Source of the DNA: Setophaga petechia
Lineage: Eukaryota; Chordata; Aves; Passeriformes; Parulidae
Direction: 5' to 3'
Assembly: GCA_024362935.1 (NCBI GenBank)
Contig: JANCRA010000019.1
Location: 9,668,501 to 9,732,500 of the forward strand
Length of the DNA: 64,000 bases
Shown: piece by piece, positions 24,491 through 38,324 of the stretch
How positions within the stretch are numbered: the stretch's first letter is position 1
Layout: every line of letters starts with the position of its first letter
Position numbers and translations under genes: made by a program
The notes under the pieces: generated by a model
What the model saw: the letters and a program-made list of their open reading frames with translations, nothing else
What the model was told of the DNA's origin: nothing
The model's database searches: none

Positions 24491-26249
24491 CAACTGTATG
24501 CAAGAAACAAGTTTATTTTCATTTTTATTTCTTTAGAGAACTTTCCAGAGAGGAGTTTTGTTAACATCAAAGAATTTTCAGTAAGACTTCTAATAAAATT
24601 GATGAATTACTGTCGAATACTAAAATCTACATAATTATTAGGAGGACACTTTGCTAACCAAGTACTATCAAGACTGCAGCAGGAAAAAATATTTATGTTG
24701 CAAGAGCTACTCAAAGCTATAAATATTTTCTGCACAGAAGCTCTTCAGAGCGTGTATGTTCAAATACCACAAAACAAATGCAGACTTGCACATCAGAATG
24801 TACTCTCAGAATCAGAAGCAAACCCTAAACTCAAGCCAAACATGAAGTCTCAAATTCCCAACTTCTTAGATTTCCAAGTTTCCTACACATACCAGTCACA
24901 GTACAGTATATTTTATAATCCATCTCTCATCAATTTATTACTGCATTTTATTAGGGTAATTTAAAATAAACGAAGTGAATACTACCTTATACCACTTCCT
25001 GTGACTAGGACATCTATACCTAACCACTTTTATTGAAAGTGGAAACTAAAACAGTTCAAACTGTCAAAAAAGTTCAACAAAATTCAGCTTGTATGAAAAT
25101 CATACAAGCAGCGTACCCATAAACAAAGTTCATTAAAATGCAGGGTTGCTTTTCCTGGTAGGATGAAAAATTCCAGCAATTTAACCTGGAAAAAAAAAAA
25201 CTATCCCTTTTTCTACTTTAGAGAAATTCTGTAATCTGCAATGACATTTATTTAGTCAAATATTTAGTCAATGATGTTCAAAAAGAAACAAAATCACAAA
25301 GCACCCAGGGTAAAAAAGGGAAGTTGCTCCACTCTGTCATACTTTCAGAATCTAAAGTTTGTGTACAGGGTCTGATGAGTAGTGTTGCATACTAGTATGT
25401 TTCTTTCAAAAGCTGGCATTTTTACCTATGACTGCTTTTTTCCCAAACTGGATGGCTCTTGTACATAATTTTATTATACTTTTCTAACAGGTCAGTAAAA
25501 TCAGCACATAATGGTGATTTTTTTTCCTACTGTCAAGTAGGTAAATCGATTGCAGTAAGATACTCCCTGCAAATAAATGGAAGTGTAGGCATAATTGCCA
25601 AGCTTTCCAAGTTGTTTTGGTTGGTTTTTTTACTTTTTACATGTTATGCTTACATGTGACATATTTAAAATACTTAAATGTCTGAAGTTTGCCAGTCCTA
25701 GAAACTTATGTTTAAACCACCAATATATAAATCCAAACCAAATAAACCATGTCAAAATATCGGAAACTCAGCATTTCTAAACATTCAAATATAAAATAAC
25801 AGCCACAAAGAAAATGGAAACAGAATGAAAAAGGAGTAGAGCTACTGCATCCTTTGGCACAGGCCCTGAGGTTTCTGGGCATTGCCAGCAACCAGCCATG
25901 ATCCCAGTGAAGGAGGTTTTGCAAGCTTTGTGCAGTGACACGAACACGTGTGGCCAGAACAAATGTCACTGCGGGGAGAGCAGATTCACAGTGCTCTTCA
26001 GCAAAACCTCACTTCTTTTCCATCTAATCTGTCTCTGCACCTTGCTCCCTAACCTAAGACAGGCTATGCAATCCTGGTCTCAACAAGGACTGATTTGCAG
26101 GTGACTTGTCTCTTCACACTCAGCACAACTGGCAGTGCTGAGCCCAGCCCCAGGGGCCAGGTAGCTCACATTGCCTCTTGCCCTCAGAGGTACAAAGAGC
26201 TCGGGGGAACTCTGACCTCCAGAATACTAATCTAGGAGTACGACACTGA

Positions 26250-26990
26250 ACATTCTAGGCCTGAAACTGCAGGAGTTGTCACAACCATCCCATGACTCAG
26301 TGCAATGCTACAGGCTTGGGGCAGAGTGGCTGAAAAGCTGCCCTTCAGAAAAGCACCCAGGGGTAATGGTCTACAGCAGGTGATGAGCCAGGCTGCTCCC
26401 AGGTGGTCAAGAAGGCCAATGGCATCCTGGCCTGTATCAGCATAAGTGTGGCCAGAAGGAGCAGGGCAGTGATTGTCTCCCTCTACTCCGCACTGGTGCG
26501 GTTGCACCCAAATCTCCCCCCCAAAAATGAACAAATGTGTTCAATTTTGAGCCCCTCACTACAAGAAAGACATTGAGATCCTGGAGTGCGTCCAGAGAAG
26601 GGCAGTAGAGCTGGGGAAGGGTCCAGAGCACAAATCTGATGAGGCAGCTGGGAGTGTTTGGGGGTGTTTAACCTGGAGAAAAGGAGGCTCGGGAAGGACC
26701 TTTTTGTTCTCCACAGTGCCCTGAAAGGAGATTGTAGTGAGTGTAGTGAGGTGGAGTTTGATCTCTTTCCACAGGTAACAAGGGACAAAACAAGAGGCCA
26801 TGGCCTCAAGTTGCTCCTGGACAGTTTTAGATTGGACATTAGGAAAATGTTTTTCACTGGAAAGGTTGCCAGGCTGTCCTGGTGGCATTTAAAAGATGTT
26901 ACTTAGGGACATGGTTCAGTGTTAGGTTGCGAGTTGGACTCCATGACCTTAAAGGTCTTTTCCAAGCTAAACAATTCTATCATTCCATTC
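26250..26990 (+). mobile_element. CR1 LINE fragment, longest in window
   Basis: Recognisable CR1 order: GCTACAGGCTTGGGGCAGAG, CAAGAAGGCCAATGGCATCC, CAGGGCAGTGATTGTCTCCC, TTGAGCCCCTCACT, the CAGAGAAGGGCAGTAGAGCT block, ACAAGAGGCCATGGCCTCAA, and the end GGACTCCATGACCTTAAAGG with a TTCTATCATTCCATTCT tail. 5'-truncated, frame broken. The open frames on either strand here are by-products of the repeat. Confidence 0.93.
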
Positions 26991-27210
26991 TGCAACCAGG
27001 TAAGATTGATTGGCGTACATTGGTGCCAGCCTTGGAAACAACCAAGTGTTTATTTATAAAAGTACATGTTCTCTGGATGTTTATTCAACTGCAGTTTATC
27101 TACATGAGATGCACTGGAGCAAAGCTTCACTAGCCTTTATTCTGATTTAAATCAATCCTCTCAGAAAGCATGGGTTTGAATTCAGAACAGAATGTTACTT
27201 TCAGACTTAC

Positions 27211-27252
27211 CTTTTTCTGTTTTGTCTTGTTCAGTTTCTTTTTCACTTTTCC
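27211..27252 (-). CDS. ASPH: ASPH linker cassette exon
   Basis: 42 nt, phase 1 in and out, encoding G then KSEKETEQDKTEK. It corresponds to human ETNRKTDDPEQK, just before the lysine-rich block. The acceptor is ATGTTCTAG/GGA and the donor is AAAAAG/GTAAGT, a strong site. Last of the phase 1-1 cassette series. Confidence 0.88.
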
Positions 27253-29833
27253 CTAGAACATTAAAAATATAATTGCATTGAAATAAGTTTATGCTAACAT
27301 TTTATGATAAGAAAAAGATGCAAGAAAACTTCAATTTATACTCAAAATATAATTGAGCCAACAGGAATTTTTTGTTTCATTTTTATTTTTTAAAATAACC
27401 ATAGATCATTTTCTGAACTATATAGTTACCTAAAACATCTTTCCCTGCAGATGCTTCAAATATGACAATATTGCTTCCATCACAAAACATTTCACAGAAT
27501 TTCTCCTCTAGATGTTTAATATATTTTGTTGATATACACTTACAATGCAAGCTATTTTTCAAGAAACAAAATCTGTTCACTAATTAAAAGATACCGGACA
27601 CACTAAATACACAAAACATTTGGTTAAAATGTGAAAAACAAATTGGGAACTTAAGTCTCATTTTTAGAAGTGAGTTGGACACTTGGAAGCTTTTGTCTTT
27701 TTTCAACTTTTAAAACAATGTAACAGGTGTTTTGCAAATATCTGACTGCAGAGATGGATGTTAAGCAAGCATCAGGACAGTCTGTAGCAAAGGTAAACTA
27801 AATCCTGGACAAAAATCATGTATGTGTATTTCATGAAGGTGGTAGATACAGAAAGATCTCCTCCCCCACCCCCCCAAACACTTTTTGATCCTGCCCTACT
27901 CTATAACATCTTGCCTCACAATTGTAACACTGTTATTCTGCTTCCATTTCCATTTTTTTTCCCAATAAGCTTCCAATATTTCTTCCTAATAAACCGACAG
28001 AACACTAAATAGGGAGGTCTGTTGCCTCTTTAGCTACGGTCCTCTTTAACATATACTGGATAATTTTGAGGTATTCTTACACATATAAAAAACATTTTCT
28101 TTAATTTCCAAGTAATTTAGAGAAATCTTGTCTGAATACTCAGTCTTTACTGCTTTTTAAACTGACTGCTCAGAAGCATTACAGTGTGAATATGACATTT
28201 TAAAATGCAGAAAAACATTGCATTTTTTTGTGAAGAAACTGGATTATGCACACACATGAAATCAAATTTTTTAACGCTCTAATTTCACCCTTTACTATAG
28301 GCTGACAACTGCTATTCCTGAATGTATGGGCACTATAACTCTAATTTATATTCAGTACAAGGCAGAATGAGCATTAACTTGATTATATGGTAAATTAAAT
28401 AAATATGATCATGCTGAAACTCATTCACCTCTTCAATTACATCATGAGATCTAGAATGTCAATTAAATTGTAAGAAATGACAAAAGATCTATAGGGTCAA
28501 TTACATACTAGGAACAATTACTACTGTAGCAGTGTATTAATGAAAGCATTGTGCAGTACTTCCTAAAACCTGGCTTCTGTAATTTTTTGTACATATCACA
28601 CAATCAATAAAATGGTCACATGTCATCCGAAATGCTACATTTTAAAAAGAGCAACAATGCAGCTCTAGCTGAAATAATAGTTTAGTTTTACAGTTTTCAT
28701 ACAAACCAGTTCATATACTCATATTTCTATTTTTACCACCTCCCATTACCATGACACACCATGCTAGTTAGCCACCCATTTTTCATGTAACTTCTCCTTT
28801 ATCAGCAACACTTGAGATTCTCACCTGGCCCTCTTCTCTCCACTTCATTCTATGTCACTGGATAACCTGCTTCCACATCTTGTCCAGTCTTGGACATTCA
28901 TGTTACTTCTGCAACTTCTATGGCATTAGAGGAACAACAATGTATATGACCTCACCACTCTAAAGCCTGCTCCCATCTCTCATTTCTTGTCTGGCTTCAC
29001 ATATCTTTATTTCTGAGATTCATGCAACATAAAACGTACAGCCTTCTATAGCAATTCATGCACTAGAATCAGTTCTCCAATCTCTCAGACTATTTTCAAC
29101 CTGTATTCTGCAAGATTAGTCAATTGCCATTGACTTCACCAAAGCCTCTCCAATGATCTTTAAATACTCCCACTTTTCCTCCTATGTAGCTGCTTTTGAA
29201 ATTCATCACAACTTGATCTTTTTAGCTCTAAGAATTCACACTTCACTAAGAATTCACTTCAGCATCATATTCAGCATATATTGCTTTGCTCCTTCCACAC
29301 TGATCTCTAGCATATTTCAATGGTGCAAAAGGTTTTAATTATGCTATTTTTAACAAAGGCTTAAAAATGTACTCTGTCAAAGAAGGGGACACGATAATAA
29401 ATTTTGAGACTATTTTTTCATCAACTTAAACCAACTGTAGCTCAAACAAGCAAACAAAAAAATCTTAGCTCTTCAAACCACTCTCATCTTTTACTCAATG
29501 TCTTCATTTCCAGCAAAATAATCCAAGATGAATATCACTGACAAAAGAGCTTTAGCTAATCTCTGTAGGCTAGGAGTGCTATCACCATATAACGAAGGCA
29601 CCACTGACTCCCAAGCAGGTTTCTACCAGGAAGGATAAATTTATTTTTTATATTGCAACTAAATGTTTGACGGCATATGAGAACGACCCAAGTCACAATT
29701 AAAAATGTGTTTCAGACCTCGTAGATTTTACATTAATCTCAATCAACACTATAAATTCACAATACAATTTATTTACAGATACGTAATTTTTGAAACATGT
29801 AAAATTACAAATGATGTTCAGTAAAATCATTAC
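27253..29833 (-). other. ASPH: ASPH intron, about 2.6 kb
   Basis: AT-rich unique sequence; no exon or repeat recognised. Confidence 0.75.
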
Positions 29834-29878
29834 CTTTTTCAGTATCTTTACTATATGAAATCTTAGCCATTTTCTTTA
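29834..29878 (-). CDS. ASPH: ASPH linker cassette exon with ambiguous acceptor
   Basis: Read as 45 nt in phase 1, this encodes VKKMAKISYSKDTEK and keeps the frame into the next exon. The required acceptor is GGAAG/TAAAG at 29880-29879. A better-looking AG (TTCTTTCTAG) lies four bases upstream at 29884-29883; using it gives 49 nt, shifts the frame and meets a TAA within a few codons. The donor is AAAAG/GTAATG. The segment is basic rather than acidic. Exon identity is fairly likely; its exact 5' edge is uncertain. Confidence 0.65.
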
Positions 29879-29882
29879 CTTC

Positions 29883-32800
29883 CTAGAAAGAAGTGCCATG
29901 ATATGGTACTTTTTCAATTACAGAGAATGTTATAAAGTCACTTAAATTATAGTAAATTGGCAGTATTAAAACTTTAGTATTCCACTCTTTGCTTCCTGGG
30001 ATTTCAAAAAAAAAGGAACTGAATCCAAGATTTCATAGATTCACTGACATATAACAAGCGGCTCGCTAGCAATGTGAAAATACTAAGGAAAAGGTAATCT
30101 TCTGACTTTTTCTTAAATTATTATTCAGCTACAGAGGTGTCTGAAAACTGAAAAGGTTAAGGAAGATTTTTGCTTTCACAGAAGTGCATGGACCTCATTA
30201 GATTTCTGATTTAAACTATGGATCATAACCATAATATTCTGTATGCAAAACAGATATATCACTTTTCCCAGACATTTGTGTTTGTTAAGAAGTGCTATCT
30301 CATCCATTATAAGTTACAAACAGAAATGATGTTTCATAGAAAAAATTCAGGCCTAGCTGGTTGCAGAATGTCAATACTCCTAAAGGACAATCACGACACA
30401 ATTATAGAAGACACAGACCTCAGCATACTGTCCATTGCCTTCACATAACAGCAGCCAGAAATAAAATTAATTTATCTTACTTGCTACTTGCCCCTTGTAA
30501 ACAATACTTTTAAATATATTTTTAATATTCAAATTCACAACTTAAAAAAATCTTAATTACTGGCTGAGTCAAATATTTATCCCTATAGCTAATATTTAAT
30601 ACATTTGGGAATAAATAATGACACTAGAACAACAAAGATATTCTTCTGTGTTTTATTGCAGCCAAACATTAAAATGGTTTAAATATACATATTTTTAATA
30701 GTCCACTTGACCTTGCTTAGCTTGGCATATTTTTGTAAACATGAAGCACGTAAAATCACATACCCAGTTACAAAATACTAAAATTCAATCACAGCATAAT
30801 ATACTCTCACAGTCCCATAATTCTACAAATAGGCTGCCACTGTTTTATAAAAAGTCCTCCATTCACCATTCTAAAATAATTCCCAAGATACCTCACAAAA
30901 TATGGCTTTGTAAAAATTATTGCTCTGCAATTCACAATCACAGGTAATTTTACTAGAATATCCCATCCCAAAACACATCACAGTCTAATAGTATTATTGC
31001 TTTCCTGAAAAGTCTAAAGATATCACTTTGGGACATCTATATGTGTTGATCAGATGTAACACGTGGAGTCTTGCTGACATCCCAAACCCAAAAAAAGGGC
31101 AAGGATATATGATGCCCCTTTCACTACAAATGTAAGCATCTAAAACCCTGACTTCAAAACAGTGTTAGAGAAATTGAAAGTCTTCCTGTAAACCAAAAGG
31201 CAACCAGCTGTTAGGGTTACCAAATTGGTTTTTCTTTTTATAAATTTATCTTACTTTATTTCTCCTAAGCTCCTGTAACAGGCTTGGCAACTTCCTAAAA
31301 TCACAGCAATTATTCCTGAGCCAAAAAGGAACACATGCAAAATATCAAAGAATAAAATATGTCTTCGTAATTGTGGAACAGCAGCACAGAACAGGTAAAA
31401 AGAGTACCTGTTATATTAAAATTCTAAATCACTCACAGTACCTAAATTTCAGATGTACCATTTTTGAGAGCATTCATAACTGTAGGTCTTAAATTCTGAC
31501 ATATTTTTTTAAGGTTGAATTTCCAAGTTCTTTTTAAAAATAAAATTTGCAAATCAAGTGTTTATGCAAATTTGACTTTTAAAATAATTTACTGAATATA
31601 AAGCTTATTAAAGCCAGCTTCGAGATCATTATAGGTAGGTGATCCAAAATGGAATAATTTTACTGAATTCAACCTGATTCCAGCAACTCAGTCTTGTTGC
31701 AATCTCCACCGACTCCCTGTCAGGGTAGCATCTAGTCTCTTGACATTTTTGCTTGAAAAATCAGATGAGCATAAATAAAAAGTGCTAATTCATACATAAC
31801 AGGTTTTTGAAAACTGTAATTTTCTAATCTGGCCTTTTACCAGTATGAATTAAACACACATTTTATACCTTGTTAGGGTATTTCAAACATCACCTGAAAT
31901 TCATGTTGTTAACTGTTGACTTAACATCAGTGCAAAGAGATAAAAGTCAAACTTCACAGCATAGTGTGTGCCTGATTAGTGTTTTCAATAAAATGCAATT
32001 AGGCTGTATTCTATATCAGCAGTTATGAAACATTTAAAAATTAATAACATCATCTGTTTCATTTGATCAAACTGCTCTGTACATACTGTATGAATCCACA
32101 ACAAAAGATATATATTAAAATCTGAAAAAAAATGTACCTGCTGCTATGTTATAAATAGGATATTAACAGTTGCTTAAACAGTACATGAAATGCAGCTCTA
32201 AGCTGTAACTTTGTCACAAACACAGAAGAAAAATAATGAATTCACTAAACTTGACCAAGGGAAAAAAAATACCAGACAGGAATGTAAACTAAACATCCAA
32301 GTGTTAAAAATGCTTACTAAAATGACAGTTGGCTAAAACCCATTTACAACATCTTAGTGTTCATTCCCCAAACCCTGAACTGCTTGGTAATTACATCATA
32401 AGGTCTATTTCAACCATCTGCTCCCCTTTTGTAGCGTATGGTTAGGACTGGTCCTCCTGATGTAGGGACTTTTCTTTTGAAGCTTTAAGTATCTGAAAAA
32501 ATAAGGGGAAATCTATATTAAAGGACCAACCAAAACACAACTTCCTCTAAAACAACAACAAAAAAATCTTAAATGATAAAAAATGCAACTTTGTATCAGA
32601 CTAGTCATTATGAAAAAGCTATCATTTCTAAAAGCTACCTTAATGAATATACACAAAGTTGCTGTATAAGGTGGGAAACAAACTTTTAAGTATTTTTCCA
32701 GGCAGTAATTTTTTTATTACCACATGGCACTTTATTTACCTTGTAAAGAATATCTAGGCCATGCCACAAATCCATTTAAACATTTTTAATTTTGGTTTTG

Positions 32801-35800
32801 GTTTGGTTTTTAGTGTTGGTTTGATTTTGGGTTTTATTTGTTAAAGTTCAAATGCAACCAGAAAAGAGGAGCCAGGGAATGAGGAAAGGTCAAGGTTCTA
32901 AAGTGGAAACTTTTCTACATATAAGGGGTTTCAGCAGTTGGTAAAATAAATGTAGAGTTATAAAAATGGCGAGGATACAAGGCACAGGGGAGGAGTGGAG
33001 CAACACTTAGGTATTTTAAATCTAAACACATACAAGCAAACACAGAAAGTAATGGTATCCCCTAAACCTGCAACGTGTCCCTAAAATATGTGTCCAAGTA
33101 CCACTCTATCACAACTGCAATTTATGTACCAGTGTAAAGCAGGATTAGCCAGAAAATCTGAATCAGCAATTTTTCACACTAGTTTACCAAACCATTAGTT
33201 TCTAAAGTCCATTAGTTTATAAAAGTGCAGATTATAACAGTAGAAGTATCCTACATCTGAAAACCATACTGGCAGTAATTTCAGAAGTAAACTCAGAGAA
33301 CTAGAAAACAGGACTTACAGGTACCTAAGGATGAACTTGACTAGTATGAAGTTTCTTGTGATATGCCCTGAAATCAGCAAAAAACTTTTGACTTGCACTC
33401 CAGTATATTCAAATCCCACACCCAGTGTTTTCCCTGGTCATATAAGAATGTTCCTAACAGCTAAATTCAATATCTGAGCTATCTCCTGCTTTCTTTCCAA
33501 AAAACTAAGTTCCTATGTTTTAGCTAAAAACCAAACAACTGCTCCAAACTTGATACAAACTGGTGCCACCACGCTTCAAATGCAGAAGAATAAGGAATGC
33601 ATAGTGACATTTCTGAATTTCTTTTACACTCCCAGAAGTTGTGTTTGTTACTGTTTAAAGAACAGGAAATATTAGCTTTGAACAACTGATGAAATAAAAT
33701 CATAAACAAAGAAGACTCCTGACAACAAAATCTCCCATACTGAATCCTCCATCACAAAGAAGATATAAAAGAAACCCAGGAAACATGAATGTCATAATCT
33801 GAGAGGAAAATTTGAGAGTAATGTTGCTTTCAAAATGAACTATTCACATAAAATAAAGGTAAATATACTTAATAGCAGAAGAACTAATAATTCAATAGAA
33901 TTTTATTCACTGCCAGTAGTTTATGTCCTATGTTTCTTTTGCCAGTTCCTCAAAATGCTACTTGAACTTCATGTGCTGAAACAGTAAGATTTTTAGAAAC
34001 AGTTATAAATACTGGTTCTTCTGCCTTCAGAGTGGTTCCCAGATAACTACACAAATCATAAGGATTCTTAACTTAATGCAGTGCTCAGATTTTGTGCCTA
34101 TCAAATTATTTTCATTTTCTACCTCCTAAACAAAGGATCATGAACATTGTACTACATCTAATAATTACTTGTGTCTTCAATAACTGTAATAGCTGTCTTT
34201 AAAATACATTTTGATTGATTCTCTCACTTTTTCCCTATGAAGGGAAGAAGAAAATAATTCCTTCCTTTGAGTGCTGCTGCTATTATGTGTTTCCAAAAGC
34301 TGTTCCAGGATAGATGTCAAGATAATTTTGTGATTTAAATGGTGTGTGGCACTAATTTTGAAAACAACCACAGGTAAAAAAAAATAAATCTAAAAGATTT
34401 ATTCAGAAATACCTACAATTTCAAAGTATAACAAGCTATTTCTCATTCTAGCAGTGTTTGAAAATGGCAAGGAGTCTCAGTATCACAATACAACAAAAGG
34501 AGAGTGGATAACTAGGTTCAATTCCACCATCTTATTTGCAAATACATCTGCAATTAGAGGAGTGATCATTGCCCTCCACCTGGCACTGGGGAGGCTGTTT
34601 CTTGAATCCTGTATCAGTTCTGGGCCCCTCACTGCAAGAAGGACACTGCTGCAGCTTGTCCAGAGAAGGACAGAGCTGGGGATGGGTCTGGAGCACAAGT
34701 CTCATAAGGACCAGCTGAGGGAGCTGAGGTTGTTTAGCCTGGAGTAAAGGAGGCCCAGGAGGAACCTTAGTGCTCTCCATAAATGTCTGAAAAGAAGCTG
34801 TAGCCAGGAGAGGATCAGTCTATTCTGTCAAGTAGCAAGAGATAGTTTAAGAAAGCAGCATTGACTTGCACCAGGAGAGGTTTGGATTAGGTGTGAGGAA
34901 AAATTTCTTCCCCAAAAGGGTGGTCAAGCATTGGAACAGGCTGCCCAAGGAATAGGTCCCCAGCCTGGAGGCATTTAAAAGATGTGTAGATATGACACTT
35001 GGGGACATGGTTTAGTGGTGGATTTGCAGTTTTAGGTCTAAAGGTGGACTTGATGTTAAGGGTCTTTTCCAATCTAAATGATGCTATGACTCGAAATGGC
35101 ATATTTCAAAATCCATCACTACTATATAAAAAACCTAAGTTGTTTTTTTTTTTTTTTTTGTGAAGGTAGAAAAATAAATTTACAGCTGCAAGACTGAGCC
35201 AAACTTACAATATAAAAACTGATAGAAATGTGGTCCAAAACCCCAAGATTTCAACTTGGCATTTCTATGCTGAATTGAATTTTAAAATAGTATCTGTAAG
35301 TCAAGATATCATCTCAATATCCTCAACTGACATTGTGTGGTAGAATTATCTACTGTTGAAATTTTGTAATACTTCTTTAAGGGCCTTTTTGTTACTTTAA
35401 CTTTGAGCAGCAACATTTTCTGAGAGAAAACATCTTTTCCTCTTCTCCAGTTCCAACTGAATGTGTAACAGAGTGAAGACTACCTTTGCTGAACTTCTTG
35501 CCCATACTGTCAAAGATAACTGCTGTTTGCTCCTACACTGATTATAAGCTTTGGTTAAGAATACCTCATGTTCATTATGAAACAAAAAACTTTCAGTTAA
35601 TGCATCTATTAAATAATAGCTATGGCTTCGACTTTCCAACACACCACATGGCTGTTGTGATAAACAGCTTGGAAAGACCTTGCAGACAACACAGTTATGC
35701 ACCAATAGGAGAATTTCAAGCCCCTCAGCTAAGGTTCAGCATACAAACCCAAACATGAACTAAACCATGCCTCCAATCTGTACTGGACAACCACAAAAGG

Positions 35801-36674
35801 CCTCCTGTGTTTTCTTCACTTCTCTGGCTACTTTTGGTATGACTAAGAACCTACAAATACTGTAAGGAAAAAAACCAACAACACAGAACTCTCCGGGCAC
35901 CACATCCTCTAAGAGCTCCTGCATAGTACAAAGAATAACTAACCCAGAAGGGAGGTCAGGCTAACCAGCACAAAACAAAATTACAGCTGTTACAGGTCTT
36001 GGATTGCAGCTTCTCTGATGTACTGCCCTGAGATAAAACTCTGTGTTCCACTCAATACAACTAGTTTGGTATAACAAGTAAATTAGCAAACTGCAATAGT
36101 TAACTCCAAGAAATGTAACAATATGCAGTTCTTGAATTTAGAAGCCACTTATCTAGGCTAAAAATGATTTTGGTAAAATCCATGTCTACTACTGTCAGGC
36201 AACAGATGGAAAAACTGGAAGTGCTCCTGTTCTTGAAATCAATTATGCCAAGAAAAATGTGATGACATGACAAAACAGTCCGTTTCCAGATCAGTGCCCA
36301 AAGATTGTGCCACAGTCAGATTCCAATAGATCTAACTGACACACAGAGAAGTAACACTATCATTGTCCATGAGGAAGCACATGCATATTGAGACCTGAAA
36401 TTGCTGTATTTCCCTTTCAAAAGTATTCAGTTCTATCTGAAATCATTAAAAATAAATTCTAAATTAAAACTACCTAGCTTATTTGGAATGCTTTCATATA
36501 ACCCAGTAACTATCATTGGCATTTATCAAGTATAACAGAAAAATTATTCCTTCTAAACCAAGAAGCAACTTTGACAATAATAATATCCCTTTGCAAAGTA
36601 ATTTGATTACTAATTTCCATGTAGGTACAGCTTCACATTTAAGGAAAAAAACCAAGCATCCAATATTGACTTAC
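29883..36674 (-). other. ASPH: ASPH intron, about 6.8 kb
   Basis: Holds the CR1 at 34530-35095, a poly-T run near 35142-35159 and a GGTTT-rich low-complexity patch near 32795-32840. Nothing else recognised. Confidence 0.75.
34530..35095 (+). mobile_element. CR1 LINE fragment
   Basis: Contains TTCTGGGCCCCTCACTGCAA, GAGGGAGCTGAGGTTGTTTA, AGGAGGCCCAGGAGGAACCT, GGAACAGGCTGCCCAAGG and GGTCTTTTCCAATCTAAATG near the 3' end. 5'-truncated. Confidence 0.9.
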
Positions 36675-36719
36675 CTACTTGAACATCATCTGAATAATCT
36701 TCAGCTTTAACAGGTTTTT
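36675..36719 (-). CDS. ASPH: ASPH acidic-linker cassette exon
   Basis: 45 nt, phase 1 in and out, encoding EKPVKAEDYSDDVQV. This resembles human DNPVEDSQVIVEE in position and character. The acceptor is TTTTTCATTTACAG/AAA and the donor is GTAG/GTAAGT, close to consensus. Confidence 0.85.
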   Translation of the reverse strand, partial: KNLLKLKIIQMMFK

Positions 36720-37696
36720 CTGTAAATGAAAAATGCAAATATAATTCAAACTCAACTACTTTCCAAGTATTTACAAAAAGCCCCCTTTTTTTTTTCCACA
36801 GTGACCTATTAAGACTGCTCTGTAATACTACTTTTGCAGAAGTGGGATGCAAACTTCTTCTTTGGCTAAATTTTTCCAAGGGAAAGACTCATACTTAAGT
36901 AGGCCAATGAACCTATTGTAGGACTGCACAGTTTCAAAAATGGTACTTCAAATTTCTGAAACTATACTATCCAAAGTACACATATCCCAGCTTCACATGC
37001 TACTACAGTATTGGCTTAGAAAACATCCATATATACCTATTATGTTTCTAGCTGTAATTGTGAAATACTTGACTTCAAAATTCAGGTACTTTTATTTCTA
37101 TATGCATGTTTAAATTAGACATGTCACACCTTACCTAGTGCTACTATTGCTAACAGACTGAAGTCTGCACACATGCTTGGAAGGAGTCAGGCTCACCAGA
37201 AAAACTTCACAATAGCCAGGATGCTGGTTGTAAATAACAGGAAGAATTGAGGAGGGGAAATACATTCTCTGATTTAGGAAGTCCATAAATTAAGAGCTCT
37301 AAGCTTAGGAGACATTCCAGTTTATTCCTTACATACACCCTCTTTCCTGTGTATGCACACCTGACTGGCTGGTGGAAAACAGAGCATGGAAAAGAAATTT
37401 TCAGTTCCATCATATAACCAAATACGGTCATTTTTATCGGTACCAGTTTTTCTGTAAAAAAGCACTCTCGACTTCTAAAACTGAAGAGTGCTTTCTAAGC
37501 CATTAAATATGTCATTAAAAAGCCCAAGATGCTAGATTCCAAAACCACAGATATGTTTGTCCTTGAAAGAGAACAGCTGTAGGAAAAGTTATGAATGTAT
37601 TTTTATTGCAACATAGAATCCTATTCCATAGTATTTATCATTCTCATTTATTAATTTTTTAAAGTAGCAAATGCATGGATAACACAATATACAAAC

Positions 37697-37750
37697 CTGA
37701 TTCCTCTGGTTCAATGGCCACATCATCTTCTGTTTGCTTACTTTCTATTC
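37697..37750 (-). CDS. ASPH: ASPH acidic-linker cassette exon
   Basis: 54 nt, phase 1 in and out, encoding G then IESKQTEDDVAIEPEES. The acceptor is TTTTCTATCTAG/GAA and the donor is TCAG/GTTTGT. Strongly acidic. Confidence 0.85.
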
Positions 37751-37941
37751 CTAGATAGAAAATAAGTGTTGATAGTTATTCACATTACATTCATAATTCT
37801 GCTTTTATTTCCCAGCAGCCACACAATTGAATTAGTATCAAACAAAAAGGAAGATTTAAAAAGACTTAGAAAACTAACAAGTTCAGTTAACTGAAGAGTA
37901 GGAAAGATGGTACTAAATGCATTTCACATCCAAAAGTTTAC

Positions 37942-37959
37942 CTGCTAGAAGTGGGACTT
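37942..37959 (-). CDS. ASPH: Possible ASPH microexon (18 nt)
   Basis: An 18-nt candidate between the acceptor TGTGCAATAG and the donor GCAG/GTAAAC. Read in phase 1 like every neighbour, it encodes EVPLLA, leading into GIESKQ of the next exon. The human linker has TEVTAPPE at roughly this point. The pyrimidine tract (TTTTCTTCTG) sits some way upstream of the AG. Length and phase fit, but such short matches arise by chance, so treat it as a prediction. Confidence 0.4.
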
Positions 37960-38324
37960 CTATTGCACACATCAGAAGAAAATTTTAGTTACAATTATTG
38001 TTTGAGTGGAACAATATATGTTATACCATTTAATCATAAAAGTATTCATTTTTTAAAATTGAAAACCTAAATAAATATAGCATCAAATCCTACACACAGT
38101 GCTCAGGCTAATCTGCTTAGATCGCCTTGCTCTAGTTGACTCAACCAATAACATGTTTGAGAAAAACTTTAACGAAATTTTTAACATCTTAGAGCAGATT
38201 TTTAAATTACATTTAACACAGTACTCATTTAAAATTCTTCAAGAACAATACAGCAAACAAAAATTTACAACATAACTTTTCTGAGTAGCAATGTGGGAAA
38301 TTCCCGGAGAGCTCCAATTTGAGC

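Larger units (their letters stand above)
16166..27210 (-). other. ASPH: ASPH large intron (11 kb) dividing linker from TPR block
   Basis: The longest intron fully inside the window. It holds CR1 fragments at 16570, 21845 and 26250, solo LTRs at 17548 and 24102, the hairpin cluster at 18555 and a short (TTGG)n near 22910. The segment 20930-21400 is less AT-rich with open frames on both strands, but nothing identifies it. Confidence 0.8.

Noticed and set aside
26232..26906. Several overlapping open frames of 64 to 124 codons on both strands
   Set aside because: They lie inside a CR1 fragment, have no CR1 protein motif in frame, and reflect the less AT-rich repeat sequence.
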